A DNA stretch of 64,000 bases from positions 117,828 to 181,827 of the forward strand of contig JADJPH010000009.1 of NCBI GenBank assembly GCA_016713335.1, in the 5' to 3' direction. The translations under genes and the position numbers were made by a program. The stretch comes from Candidatus Fredericiella danica (GTDB taxonomy: Bacteria; Chloroflexota; Anaerolineae; Caldilineales; Caldilineaceae). A model generated the notes under the pieces. That model was not told the origin of the DNA. It saw only the letters and a program-made list of their open reading frames with translations, and did no database searches. Positions 1 to 9,313 of the stretch are shown here, one piece after another; position 1 is the first letter of the stretch; each line of letters begins with the position of its first letter.

Positions 1-725
1 TGATTGGCCATCGAGAGCATGGCATTTTCAAAGCCGATGCCGATGCCTTTTTCGACGCCGATGTCAACGCCTTCCTGAAGGATCTCGTTGTACCAGGGGC
101 TTTCACGTAAGATCGCCATATCCCACCTCATGATAGAACGCACTGTCTCGATCGGCAGGACGTTGCCTGCGATGAAGGCCATGAACTCCTCAAAATCGGC
201 CAACTCCGGATCACTCCGCAAAGCGTATAATGCCTGCTTGACAATGTCAATGTTGTCGCCGCCGCGCATGATGGGGATAAAGGGAAGCAAGGCAGGCAGA
301 TTGCCGGCGAGGACGGCGGCGGCGTCGAGTTCCCAGAGGTTGATGACACGATACTGCTGCACCGCTTCAAACCCCATGAATGTGGTTCGATATTCACTGG
401 GCGATGGGGCTGCAGCTTCCATGATGTTGATGACGACGGGATAGACGGGGAGCCGGTGGCGCTCTTCGACCAGACCGGCATAGGATCGCATGCGGCGTGG
501 CATCTCGGGGTCAACCCGGAACTGGATCTCATTGGCGACGAGGTAGTCGCCGAAGCGGGGTGAGCGCACCTTGATGACGACGTCGGTGGCGCGGCCGATG
601 AACTGGAGTTCGTTTGCCAGCAAGTCGCCGGCTTCCCCGGTGGCGTCGCCGGTGAGCCAGCAGGCCCAGGGGGTGGGGGCGATGCCGATGAGGCGTTTGC
701 TGCTGATGTCGGCTTTCTTTGTCAT
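1..725 (-). CDS. Rpn-like PD-(D/E)XK nuclease / transposase-like protein, 3' end outside window
   Basis: The minus strand is open from an ATG at 725 to the window edge. The product begins MTKKADISSKRLIGIAP, and further on reads WDMAILRESPWYNEIL followed by a run of short GV/GI repeats. That opening and the 'ILRESPWY' segment with a charged repetitive tail match my knowledge of the Rpn family of recombination-promoting nuclease/transposase-like proteins common in cyanobacteria and Chloroflexota. An in-frame ATG at 752 is an alternative start; neither has a clear ribosome binding site. The C-terminus is missing because the window ends. Family assignment is from memory of the motif, so the catalytic residues should be treated as unverified. 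Confidence 0.6.
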   Translation of the reverse strand, partial: MTKKADISSKRLIGIAPTPWACWLTGDATGEAGDLLANELQFIGRATDVVIKVRSPRFGDYLVANEIQFRVDPEMPRRMRSYAGLVEERHRLPVYPVVINIMEAAAPSPSEYRTTFMGFEAVQQYRVINLWELDAAAVLAGNLPALLPFIPIMRGGDNIDIVKQALYALRSDPELADFEEFMAFIAGNVLPIETVRSIMRWDMAILRESPWYNEILQEGVDIGVEKGIGIGFENAMLSMAN

Positions 726-901
726 GATCGTGCGACGTGTCTCGTGCTGCATGTTGTCCGGTGTGGTGACAACATAGGATTCGGTGGAATCGAACGAGAC
801 GCTGGTATTGAGCGTAGCACGATCTGGCGGGATTGGATCTATGAAAAACCTATGGAAAAACTCCAGCCAAGGCGTAGGGATTGGTAGTTGGTGCAGAGAA
901 A

Positions 902-973
902 CGTCCCCGGCACTACCCGCCCAGTCACGGGGACGGTGGACTGAATGGGTCAAGGCGGGCAGTGCCGGGGACG
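902..973. repeat. Imperfect inverted repeat (REP/MITE-like)
   Basis: Arms at 902-921 and 954-973 are reverse complements over 20 bases with a single mismatch, around a 32-base loop. It lies in the gap (726-1002) between the Rpn-like gene and the lipoprotein gene, which otherwise shows nothing coding. The long GC-rich stem with no T run argues against a simple terminator and for a REP-like or small non-autonomous element. Confidence 0.55.
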
Positions 974-1002
974 GGGTCGGTGATGTTGCAACGGCGCAGC
1001 CC

Positions 1003-1368
1003 CTACGGGAGGAGTGCGCCCGGCGCACGGGCTGTGGGACGGATCGATTTGTCGGGAAGGTCCTCGCAACTAACGTTTTCGAGGACGGCAAAGCGCGGGG
1101 CGCCGAGGATCCAGACGTCGCCCCAGCGGCGCGTGGTCACTTGCAGGTAGCGGCAACTGTCGGCTTTTGCCACGACCGGAAATTCCATGCCCCAAAAGAC
1201 ACGCCCTACGACAGGCGCGCCCACCAGCGGTTGCTCAAGCACGGGGTTCACGGGCCGCGTGATCCGGGCATAGGGCAACCCTTCCTGTACGCCGCGCACC
1301 GGTCCTCGGCATCCCGCCAAAACCACCATTGCAATCATAAACACCGCAACCACAGATATTCGACGCAT
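1003..1368 (-). CDS. Small SH3-like lipoprotein
   Basis: A 121-residue secreted lipoprotein. The N-terminus is Met-Arg-Arg followed by a hydrophobic stretch and the lipobox LAGC at residues 17-20, so Cys20 would be lipidated after signal peptidase II cleavage. The remainder, with alternating short strands and a WGDVWILG segment, resembles bacterial SH3-like domains, but I cannot name a family. The start at 1368 is chosen because a GAGG lies six bases upstream; longer reads begin at TTG 1398, directly after the stop of the ABC permease. It is the last gene of the ABC exporter group and may be an accessory to it. Confidence 0.6.
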   Translation of the reverse strand: MRRISVVAVFMIAMVVLAGCRGPVRGVQEGLPYARITRPVNPVLEQPLVGAPVVGRVFWGMEFPVVAKADSCRYLQVTTRRWGDVWILGAPRFAVLENVSCEDLPDKSIRPTARAPGALLP

Positions 1369-1398
1369 TTTTTGCCTCATATTGAAAATAGCAATCAA

Positions 1399-2177
1399 TC
1401 ACTTGCTTTGATCCGCGTACTTCCACCACAGCACTGTCGCGGCCACGCCCACGATGCCGGTCAGCATAACGAGCAGGTAACTGAACGGCGCCAGGGTGAT
1501 CTCACCCTGCGCATAAATTAACGGGATTGCCCAGGGAAAGGATTCACCCAGCCCCAGGATCAGCGAGAAGTTGACGAACATCATGGTCAGGATCGCCGCG
1601 CCGATGGGCAACAGATACCCCCGCCCGATGCTGGCAACCAGGGCAAAGGGCAGGACAACCGGGATGACGAGCACGGTGGTCATGACGGCAGCAACGACCC
1701 CCTGCCACAGCTCGGGGATTGAACCACCCGGCAGTTGCAAGATCACGCCAAACACCAGCCCTACCCCGTAGATGATGGCTGCCAACAGTGCACACCAGAG
1801 GGCGGTCACGGCGAACTTGGCGAGTACAATGTTGCGTCGGCTCACCGGCACGGCCAACAGGTCTTTCAGGGTGCCATCCGCCCCTCCCGGCCGAAGACCC
1901 AACTGATGACCAGAATAAAAAAGATCAGCCCGCCGGCCGAGATGATTTCGGCATAGGTTTTCATGTACGCGGGCCAATCAGTGGCAGCATAGGCGAACAG
2001 ACTGGCTTTCACGCTGACCAGACCAAGTTTCTTTGAGACCTCCGGGTTCTTCGCCACGACAAGTAGAAAAGTAATGCCAAGCGGCATGAACATGGCGCCT
2101 ATTGCCGTCCAGTGGGGCATGTGCGAACGGATGGCTTTGCGTCCCTCCACCCAGATCATGCTGTTCAGGTCATGCAT
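1399..2177 (-). CDS. ABC-2 type export permease (one frameshift)
   Basis: Membrane subunit of an ABC exporter. The first reading frame (from 2177) gives MHDLNSMIWVEGRKAIRSHM and hydrophobic segments up to VISWVFGREG; the second frame continues ADGTLKDLLAVPVSRRNIV and runs through four further membrane segments to the stop at 1399. Joined, the protein is about 259 residues with about six helices, the usual size of bacitracin/Nat-type ABC-2 permeases. The break is at about 1880, inside GGGAGGGG on the minus strand, where one missing G explains it. Its start overlaps the end of the ATPase gene by eight bases, so the two are translationally coupled. The transported substrate cannot be told. Confidence 0.75.
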
Positions 2178-3099
2178 GCGACGGCGCTCCTTCGAGTCCT
2201 ACCATCCGCAGGAAGTATGGCTCCAACTCTTCTTCTTCGATCACGACCTGCGCCGGTGGCGCGCCGCCGAGCACAAGCAACCGGTTTGCCTCTGCCGGAT
2301 GGTTCACGGCCCACGCACTGTCCACCACGATCTCGCCGGTCTGGCTGATGCGGGCGGATTCGCCGGCCGCGCTCAGCAATTGCAGCGCCGTCGCGGTGTC
2401 GTCCACGCGCAGGACGAGTCTGCGCCGCCGGTTGCGTTCCAGGTCACCGATGTCGAGTTCCTGGAGCAACCGGCCTTGATGAATGATCCCGATCCGCTGT
2501 GCCAGGCGGGCAACTTCCGCCAGGAGGTGACTTGACATAAATACCGTGACGCCTTGCTCACGGGTGAGGGTCAGGAGCAGTTCGCGAATTTCCACGATGC
2601 CGGCCGGGTCAAGCCCATTGGCCGGTTCATCCAGGATCAACAACCTGGGGCGATGCAGTAGGGCTTTGGCCAGACCCAGCCGCTGCGCGTTGCCCTGGGA
2701 GAGGTTGGCGGCACGGCGCTCGGCGTAAGAGGCGAGACCAAGGCGTTCGATGGTGTCGTTGACGGCCGCGGCCGGGGTGCCGGGGTGCAGACGGCGGGCG
2801 GCTTCCAGGTTTTCTTTGACGGTCAATTCAGGGTAGGCACGCGGCGCCTCGACCAGGTAACCGACGTGTGCCCAGGGTTCACGGCGGCCAGGGCGTATCA
2901 GGGTTTGCAGCACCCGTGCCTGGCCTGTGGTCGGTCGCACCATGCCAAGGAGCATGCGGATGGTAGTCGTCTTGCCCGCGCCGTTGAGCCCTAAGAAGGC
3001 GTAGATTTCCCCTTCGGCAACGCGCAACGAGAGATTCTCAACGGCCTGGACATCACCATAGCGTTTCCCGAGGTCCTCGGTTTCGATTGCCAGGCTCAT
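2170..3099 (-). CDS. ABC exporter ATP-binding subunit (BcrA/CcmA-like)
   Basis: Drives the ABC-2 permease encoded directly downstream. Walker A GLNGAGKTT is at about residues 37-45, the signature reads LSQGN at 133-137, and Walker B LLILDEP is at 153-159, followed by the switch-region SSH. The C-terminal 90 residues form the accessory domain usual for drug- or bacitracin-type exporters. I start at ATG 3099, which has AGGTG six bases upstream, rather than the in-frame GTG at 3108. The gene overlaps the permease by eight bases. It is intact, unlike its partner. Confidence 0.85.
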   Translation of the reverse strand: MSLAIETEDLGKRYGDVQAVENLSLRVAEGEIYAFLGLNGAGKTTTIRMLLGMVRPTTGQARVLQTLIRPGRREPWAHVGYLVEAPRAYPELTVKENLEAARRLHPGTPAAAVNDTIERLGLASYAERRAANLSQGNAQRLGLAKALLHRPRLLILDEPANGLDPAGIVEIRELLLTLTREQGVTVFMSSHLLAEVARLAQRIGIIHQGRLLQELDIGDLERNRRRRLVLRVDDTATALQLLSAAGESARISQTGEIVVDSAWAVNHPAEANRLLVLGGAPPAQVVIEEEELEPYFLRMVGLEGAPSHA

Positions 3100-3112
3100 G
3101 TGATGCACCTAA

Positions 3113-3167
3113 GGGAAAACAAGGACCTCCAAGGGCCACCACTTGGGTAGTGTTCCTTGGAGGTCCT
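3113..3167 (-). terminator. Rho-independent terminator after tRNA-Gln
   Basis: A perfect 13-base-pair stem (3122-3134 with 3155-3167) is followed on the minus strand by TTGTTTT. It lies just downstream of tRNA-Gln and just upstream of the ABC ATPase gene. I considered a T-box leader but there is no T-box sequence, and a tRNA gene precedes it. Confidence 0.6.
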
Positions 3168-3186
3168 GCCTACGGATGTAGGTTTG

Positions 3187-3261
3187 TGGCTGGGGAACAG
3201 GGATTCGAACCCCAACTGGTTGATCCAGAGTCAACTGTTCTGCCGATTAAACTATTCCCCA
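3187..3261 (-). tRNA. tRNA-Gln (anticodon CUG)
   Basis: On the minus strand the seven-base acceptor TGGGGAA pairs with TTCCCCA, a D arm is present, the anticodon stem GTTGA/TCAAC encloses the loop CTCTGGA (anticodon CTG, reading CAG), and the T loop is GTTCGAATC. The CCA end is encoded. It sits downstream of gltX and glnS, so the glutamine tRNA, glutamyl-tRNA synthetase and glutaminyl-tRNA synthetase are neighbours. Confidence 0.92.
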
Positions 3262-3409
3262 ACGAATTCGGCAGTATTGTTGCGCACTCGCAACGTCCTT
3301 CATTATACGCAGAGAGCGGGAGTGCGGCAAATTTTGGCGTATCGCGTAGCTCGTAAAACGGATCACGTGTTGCGTATCACGTGTTGCGCGTGTGCCTGAT
3401 CTCCAATCT

Positions 3410-4920
3410 CTAATCTCCACTGCCCGCCGCGTATTCCCTCAGCGCCACCAGTCCATTCTGCACTCGTTTTATCGTCTCGGTGCGGCCGAGGACGACCATG
3501 CTTTCAAAGAGCGGCGGCGAGACGGTCTTGCCGGTGATGGCGACACGGAAAGGGGCAAAGAAGCTGCCGACCGGGATCTGCATCGCCTCGGCGCGCGCGC
3601 GGAAATCCGCCTCGAGTGTGCCGGTGTCAAATGGTGCAACGTGCGCCAGGATGTCGATCCCGGCAGCCAGGACGTCGGCGCTCTGCGCAGCCGTAAGTTT
3701 CTTGCCAATCAGCAGTTTGGGTTCCGGATAAGTGATCGCCTCGGCCGGCTTGAATGCCCAGTCGACCAGCGGCGCCGCTTCGGTGAGTACTTTGATGCGC
3801 TCCTGCACCAGGGGAGCGAGCGCCGGCAGTCGCGGGTCCTGGCGCAGTTGCGCCTCGTCAAGGCCCAAAGCTGCCGCCAGGTAGGGCGCCAATGCATCGG
3901 CGAGTTGTTCTGGGCTTAGCGCACGGATGTAGACGCCATTGAGCCAATCGAGCTTGGCGAATGGCAGCGCCGACGCTTTCGCAGAAATATCCTTGACGTC
4001 AAAGCGGGCCACGGCTTCATCCCGCGAGAAGACTTCCTGGGATGCGTCGAAGCTCCAGCCCATGTTGGTCAGGAAGTTGAACATCGCATCGGGCAGATAG
4101 CCCCCGGTGATGTAGTCGCTGACAAAAGGCGAAAACTCACGGCCATCGACCACAGTCTTGCGCTTGCTCATCTTGCCCTTGCCACTGGGGTCCAGGATGA
4201 CCGGCAGGTGAACAAAGATCGGGCTTTCCCAGCCAAATGCGTCGAACAGTTCCTTGTGAAGGGGCGCCGAGGGATCCACTCCTCGCCACGCAGCACATGC
4301 GTGATTTCCATCAGGTGGTCGTCCACCACCATGGCCAGGTGGTAGGTGGGCATGCCATCACTCTTCATCAGCACCGGATCAAGCACACTGGCGCTTTCGA
4401 CCGTGATATCGCCACGAATGAGGTCGTGGACGGTGGTCTGGCCTTCAAGCGGCGCGGCAAAACGAATGACCCAGGGACGCCCTTCGGCCTCAAACGCCGC
4501 ACGCTGCTCTGGCGTCAGCCAGCGATGGCGCCGGTCGTACCCCTGGCCTTTGGCGCGCAGTTCCTCCAACTCGGCTGCGGTGGTGTAGCAACGATAGGCT
4601 TTCTCATGCTCGACGAGCCAATCGGCGTAGTGCCCATAGATCTCGCGGCGTTCGCTCTGGACATAGGGCGCAAAGGGACCGCCGACATCGGGGCCTTCAT
4701 CCCAGTCGATGCCGAGCCAGCGCATGCCGGTGGTGATCGCAGCGACGCTTTCGGGGTTGTAACGTTTCTGGTCGGTGTCTTCGATGCGCAGGATAAATTG
4801 CCCGCCGGTGTGGCGCGCGTAGAGCCAGTCGAAGAGTGCGGTGCGCAGACCGCCCAGGTGCAAGAAGCCGGTGGGGCTCGGCGCAAAACGCACACGCGCC
4901 GGAATCGTTGTGTCAGTCAT
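3410..4920 (-). CDS. gltX: Glutamyl-tRNA synthetase (one frameshift)
   Basis: Charges tRNA-Glu. The class I HIGH signature appears as HLGG at residues 21-24, after FAPSPTGFL, and KMSKRK lies in the second reading frame. The first frame ends ...VLRGEEWIP and the second picks up with SAPLHKELFDAFGWES, so a single base is missing in a C run near 4272. The joined protein is about 503 residues, the normal length. The ATG at 4920 is used: it has GAGAG five bases upstream, and the only earlier start is a TTG. The glnS terminator lies directly upstream, so gltX probably has its own promoter. Confidence 0.92.
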
Positions 4921-4949
4921 CGTTGCTCTCAATCACCGTAAAATTGGAT

Positions 4950-4988
4950 CAAAAAACCTTCCAGGAGGCTCAGCACTTCCTGGAAGGT
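4950..4988 (-). terminator. Rho-independent terminator of glnS
   Basis: Arms 4956-4966 and 4978-4988 form a perfect 11-base-pair stem followed on the minus strand by six T residues. It sits 16 bases after the glnS stop and separates glnS from gltX. Confidence 0.85.
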
Positions 4989-5003
4989 CGAAGTAAGCCG
5001 TCC

Positions 5004-7388
5004 TTAGTTTGCGCCGTTATCCAGCCGCTGCTTCAGCAGTTCCTGCACCGCCTGTGGGCTTGCCTTGCCACCGGTGGCCTTGATGACCTGGCCGGTGAAC
5101 ATGCCCAGCAACGCAGTCTTGCCGCCTTTGTATTCGGCGACCTTGGCGGGCATGGCCGCCAGCACCTGGTCGACGGCTGCCGCAAGGTCCGCTTCGCTCA
5201 GGCTTTGATCGAGTCCGAGTCGCTTGACGATCGCCGCAGGGTGACCGCCATTCGCCAACATCTCGGCGAAGACGGTCTTGGCGGCGGCGTTGGTGATAGC
5301 CTGCTGGTCAATCAATTGCACGAGTTCGGCAAGTTCCACGCCGCCAAAGGGCAGTTGGTCGATGCTGCGCCCTCTAAGTTCGCGCACGACCTCATTCGCA
5401 GTCCAATTTGCCAGCGCCCGCGGATTGGCATGTCTTGAGACGGCGGCATCAAAGAAATCCGCCACGGCCACGTCACCCGTGAGTACGTCAGCCTGTTCCG
5501 GGGTCAGGTTCAGGACGTTGGTGTAGTACTCGTAGCGCTGCGCCAGGGACGGGTTGGCGGCACGCGCACGTTCACGCTGCTGCGAGACCGAGCCGGTCGC
5601 ATTGTCAGCTCCTGTCGGGGTGGCCGATGACTCCGTAGCCCGGGAGGCGCTGCGCGCAATTGCAGCGTTCGGTGCTGGTTCTTCACGTCCGGGCGCCTGA
5701 AAGCCTTCCTTCAACTCAATCGTACGGTTGAAGACGAGTGCATCCGGCCGGCTGTCCGGGTCAACGATGAAGTAGCCCTGGCGCACGAACTGGAAACGTT
5801 CGCCGATTTGCGCTGCGTCAAGGCTCGGTTCGAGGCGGCAATCCTGCAGCACCTCCAACGAGTTGGGGTTGAGGTAGTCCTTAAAGGTTTTGCCCGGCTC
5901 GACGTCTTCCGGATCCGGCACGGTGAAGAGCCGGTCGTACAGCCGGACTTCGGCGGGGATGCTCAGCGGCGCCGAGACCCATTGCACGGCAGCGCTCTTT
6001 TTGCGTGCGGCGCCTGAAGGCTTACCCGCTGAGTCCGGGTCATAGGTGCAACGCAGCTCGACGACCTTGCCAGTTGCGGGGTCTTTCACAACTTCGTCGC
6101 AGCGGAGAAAATACCCATGGCGGAGGCGAACTTCGCCGCCGGGGCGAAGGCGTGTCCAGCCATCCGGTGGCGTCTCGCTAAAATCAGACTGCTCGATGTA
6201 AATCTCGCGAGTGAGCGGCACGTCGCGCGTACCCTCTTTGTCGATGTCACGGGGCCAGTAATCCGCGGTCAGCCATTCGGTCTTGCCTTCCGGGAAGTTC
6301 GCAATCGTCACCTTTAGCGGGCGCAGGATCGCCATGACGCGCGGGGCGCGGGCATTCAGGTCGTCGCGAATGGCGCTTTCGAGCAGGTCAATTTGGACCC
6401 GGCTATTGGTTTTGTCAACGCCGATGCGCTGTGCAAAGAGCCGAATCCCTTCTGGCGTATAGCCACGGCGCCGGAGTCCTGCCAGCGTCGGCATGCGCGG
6501 GTCATCCCACCCTTTGACATGCTTTTCTTCGACCAACTGGAGCAACTTGCGCTTGCTGACGATGGTATAGTCCAGCACCAGGCGGGCAAATTCATATTGA
6601 TGTGGTCGCGGCTCGTTAAACAAGCTATCCAGCAACCAATCGTAGATGGCCCGGTTGTTCTCAAACTCGAGCGTGCAAATCGAGTGGGTGACGTTTTCAA
6701 TCGCGTCGGAGATCGGGTGGGCGTAGTCATACATTGGATAAATGCACCACGCATCGCCGGTCCGGTAATGGGTGGCGTGCCGGATGCGATAGAGCAATGG
6801 GTCACGCATTTTCATGTTGGCGGCGGCGAGATCGCCTTTGGCGCGGAGCACATGGGCGCCGTCGGGGAATTCGCCCGCGCGCATCCGCCGGAAGAGATCG
6901 AGGTTTTCGACGATGGACCGGTCGCGATAGGGGCTTGGGCGCCCCGCTTCGGAAATCGTGCCCCGATACTGGCGGATCTCTTCTTCGTTCAGACTATCGA
7001 CATACGCTTTGCCGTCGAGAATCAGCCTCTCGGCAAAGTCATAGAGTTCCTCGTAGTAATCCGAGGCAAAGAAGAGTTTGTCCTTCCAGTCAAACCACAG
7101 CCAGCGAACATAGCGCTGGATCGCCTCGACATACTCCATATCCTCGGTTTCGGGGTTTGTATCGTCGAAACGCAGATGGCAGATGCCGCCAAAGTCCTCG
7201 GCGACACCAAAGTTGAGGCAGATCGACTTTGCATGGCCGATGTGGAGGTAGCCGTTTGGCTCGGGCGGAAAGCGGGTGACGACGCGCCCGTTGTAGCGCC
7301 CGTCTTGGGTCTGCTCTTTGACGATCGTGCGGATGAAGTCGAGGCTTTCTCTGCGCTCTACCGGCGCCGGCGTGGTGACAGTGGACAT
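5004..7388 (-). CDS. glnS: Glutaminyl-tRNA synthetase with C-terminal YqeY/GatB-type tail
   Basis: Charges tRNA-Gln directly, avoiding the transamidation route. The class I catalytic core has HIGH at residues 49-52 and the KMSKS equivalent VSKRK at 277-281; the anticodon-binding beta-barrels follow to about residue 560. A 50-residue Ala/Ser/Thr-rich linker then leads to a 175-residue helical tail like the GatB/YqeY tRNA-binding domain, the arrangement known for Deinococcus GlnRS. At 794 residues it is longer than the 550 of the E. coli enzyme because of that tail. The frame is intact over 2.4 kb, in contrast to gltX. Confidence 0.93.
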   Translation of the reverse strand: MSTVTTPAPVERRESLDFIRTIVKEQTQDGRYNGRVVTRFPPEPNGYLHIGHAKSICLNFGVAEDFGGICHLRFDDTNPETEDMEYVEAIQRYVRWLWFDWKDKLFFASDYYEELYDFAERLILDGKAYVDSLNEEEIRQYRGTISEAGRPSPYRDRSIVENLDLFRRMRAGEFPDGAHVLRAKGDLAAANMKMRDPLLYRIRHATHYRTGDAWCIYPMYDYAHPISDAIENVTHSICTLEFENNRAIYDWLLDSLFNEPRPHQYEFARLVLDYTIVSKRKLLQLVEEKHVKGWDDPRMPTLAGLRRRGYTPEGIRLFAQRIGVDKTNSRVQIDLLESAIRDDLNARAPRVMAILRPLKVTIANFPEGKTEWLTADYWPRDIDKEGTRDVPLTREIYIEQSDFSETPPDGWTRLRPGGEVRLRHGYFLRCDEVVKDPATGKVVELRCTYDPDSAGKPSGAARKKSAAVQWVSAPLSIPAEVRLYDRLFTVPDPEDVEPGKTFKDYLNPNSLEVLQDCRLEPSLDAAQIGERFQFVRQGYFIVDPDSRPDALVFNRTIELKEGFQAPGREEPAPNAAIARSASRATESSATPTGADNATGSVSQQRERARAANPSLAQRYEYYTNVLNLTPEQADVLTGDVAVADFFDAAVSRHANPRALANWTANEVVRELRGRSIDQLPFGGVELAELVQLIDQQAITNAAAKTVFAEMLANGGHPAAIVKRLGLDQSLSEADLAAAVDQVLAAMPAKVAEYKGGKTALLGMFTGQVIKATGGKASPQAVQELLKQRLDNGAN

Positions 7389-7410
7389 AACTTACGCTCA
7401 CTCAGTCCTG

Positions 7411-7440
7411 TTCAATAACGAATATCGCATCATTATTGAA
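7411..7440. promoter_or_regulatory. AT-rich palindrome upstream of glnS
   Basis: TTCAATAA (7411-7418) and TTATTGAA (7433-7440) form an 8-base perfect inverted repeat 22 bases upstream of the glnS start, in a region much more AT-rich than its surroundings. It may be an operator or part of the promoter. No regulator can be named. Confidence 0.3.
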
Positions 7441-7488
7441 TAACACGCCCCTGGGAAAGTGTCAAAAAAACAGCAAGCGGGCGGAATC

Positions 7489-8250
7489 TCAGGAGGGTGC
7501 GGCGATCAGGCTGCGCACTTCGCCCGTCAACGCGGCGAAGTCAGGCGTGGCCAAAGTCTCCACTGTACGCGGGCGGGGCAATGGGACCGGTACCTGCGCA
7601 ATGATTTTCCCTGGGCGTTCACTAAAGACGAGCACGCGATCGGCCAGAAAGACGGCTTCGCTGATACTGTGGGTCACCATCAAGATAGTCTTCATCTGTT
7701 CGGCATGGAGCCGCTGCAACTCGAGGTTGAGCCGCTCCCGCGTGAGCGCGTCCAATTGGCCGAAAGGTTCATCCATCAGCAAGAGGCGCGGTTGATGAAT
7801 CAGGGTGCGGGCGAGGACGACGCGCTGGTTCATTCCGCCGGACAATTGGCGTGGAAAGGCGTCTGCAAACCCATGCAGGCCCAACATCTCCAGCAGTGCA
7901 TGGGCGTGGGTGACGTCTTCCTCGCCGACACGCTTTTGCTGGATCTCCAGGGGCAAGAGTACGTTCTCGATGACCGTGCGCCACGGCATCAAGTTTGTCT
8001 TCTGAAAGACAAAGCCGATGTCGGGCTGAGGCGCAGTCAAGGGCTGGCCGTCAAACCAGACCTTGCCGGTGTCCGCCGCCAGCAAGCCACCCACGATGCG
8101 CAGCAGCGTACTTTTTCCACTCCCGCTGGGGCCGAGCAGACAGACGAATTCGCCGGCGGCGAGGCTGAATGAAACAGGCTGCAGCGCCTGGAGTCGTTGT
8201 CTTGTATCAGCAAAGGATTTGCTGATGTTGTCCGCAATGAGCAGCGCCAT
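7489..8250 (-). CDS. ABC importer ATP-binding subunit (riboflavin/HMP-type)
   Basis: ATPase of the importer encoded with the next two genes. It starts MALLIADNISKSFADTRQ, with Walker A GPSGSGKST, Q-loop FVFQKTNLMPWR, signature LSGGMNQR and Walker B LLLMDEP, and is about 253 residues long, typical of SsuB/TauB/ThiZ-like ATPases. Its ATG at 8250 overlaps the proper stop of the binding-protein gene as TAATG. In the sequence as given a one-base slip upstream joins the two genes into a single 595-residue frame. That join would place a lipoprotein and a cytosolic ATPase in one chain without a membrane helix, so I annotate them separately. Confidence 0.85.
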   Translation of the reverse strand: MALLIADNISKSFADTRQRLQALQPVSFSLAAGEFVCLLGPSGSGKSTLLRIVGGLLAADTGKVWFDGQPLTAPQPDIGFVFQKTNLMPWRTVIENVLLPLEIQQKRVGEEDVTHAHALLEMLGLHGFADAFPRQLSGGMNQRVVLARTLIHQPRLLLMDEPFGQLDALTRERLNLELQRLHAEQMKTILMVTHSISEAVFLADRVLVFSERPGKIIAQVPVPLPRPRTVETLATPDFAALTGEVRSLIAAPS

Positions 8251-9276
8251 TATTTCACGAATTGATTGGTGAACATCTCCCTGCGCCGGGACGCGGCCTT
8301 TGGTAAGCCCGATGCGCTCCATGAGATCAGAGGCATTCTGCCAGGCGATGATCTCGGTGGCGCCGGGTTGCTCGCGCCCCTGTGTTTCCCAATATAGCAA
8401 GGACGCATCAAAGACGGCGCGGTTGGCCGCTTCATTTTCTCCACCGGCTTCGGGCACGGTTTTGAGTGCGATGGCAAAGGCCTCGTCTGGATAGTCCAGG
8501 GTATATTGAATCGACTTGAGGGTGGCGTTCACCATGCGCTGCACCAGGTCCGGATCGTCTTGGATCGTCTGCTCGTTTGTCACCAGCCCATTCGCGGGAA
8601 TGTCCAGGTAATCATCGAGCGTGATTTGGGTAGTGGAGATGCCGGATTGCGCCAGCACGACGGGGCCATTGACGGCGTAGTCGACGGCGGCTTCCACCGT
8701 GCCGGCGGTGACCGCCGCCGCCTGGGTAAAGCCGATGCTTTCGAGTTTCACGTCACTTTCCTGGAGACCGCCGGCTTCGAGGATGCCGCGCAGGGCCACA
8801 TAGCTGGCGCCGAAGGGACCCGGGATGCCGATGACCTTTCCGGCAAGGTCAGCCGGCGCTGTGATGTTCTGCGCGATCTCGGCGAAGACGACGACCGGGT
8901 ACTTCGTATACCAATTCATGACGTAGCGCACCGGTAGGTCCTGGTTCCGCCCCAGCACCACCTGATCGCCGCTGGCGATGACGAATGGCAACTCGCCAAT
9001 GCCCACCAGTTTCAGGTAGTCGTTTTCAAAGCCGTAGGCCAATTCGAGGTCGATCCCCTCTTCGGCGTAGAAGCCCTTGTCCATGCCGACGTAGAAGGGG
9101 GCAAACTGCACGTTGGGGATGAAGCCAACGCCCAGTTTGACTGGTGTCAGGGCGGGTTCGGCCGACTCAGCGGCGGTTGCAGTTGCCGGGGGGACGGATG
9201 CGGTGCAACCGGCGGTCAGCAGCACGACTGCGGCCAGCAGTCCAGTCACCAGAGGTCGAAAAGCACGCCAATTCAT
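8250..9276 (-). CDS. ribY: Riboflavin-type substrate-binding lipoprotein (RibY-like; frameshift at end)
   Basis: Extracytoplasmic binding protein of the NMT1/THI5-like class. The signal ends in the lipobox LTAGC, and the core begins GVGFIPNVQFAPFYVGMDKG, the typical first strand of this family. The family also includes thiamine-precursor and sulfonate binders; the assignment to riboflavin rests on the FMN riboswitch ahead of the operon, as in the RibXY importers described in Chloroflexota. The natural end is EMFTNQFVK followed by TAA at 8250. One extra G near 8283 moves the reading into the ATPase frame and hides that stop. Confidence 0.75.
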
Positions 9277-9313
9277 GTGATGATTCCTTCCGGATTGGGC
9301 GCACAGCGGGTGA

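Noticed and set aside
3113..3167. T-box leader ahead of the ABC exporter
   Set aside because: No T-box sequence or specifier loop; the hairpin with T run fits a terminator for tRNA-Gln.
3157..3399. Short protein containing GNRDSNPNW
   Set aside because: It is the usual false reading across a tRNA gene on the other strand.
7489..9276. A single 595-residue lipoprotein-ATPase fusion
   Set aside because: The natural stop of the binding protein and an overlapping ATG appear when one G is removed; the fused chain lacks a membrane helix between an exported and a cytosolic domain.
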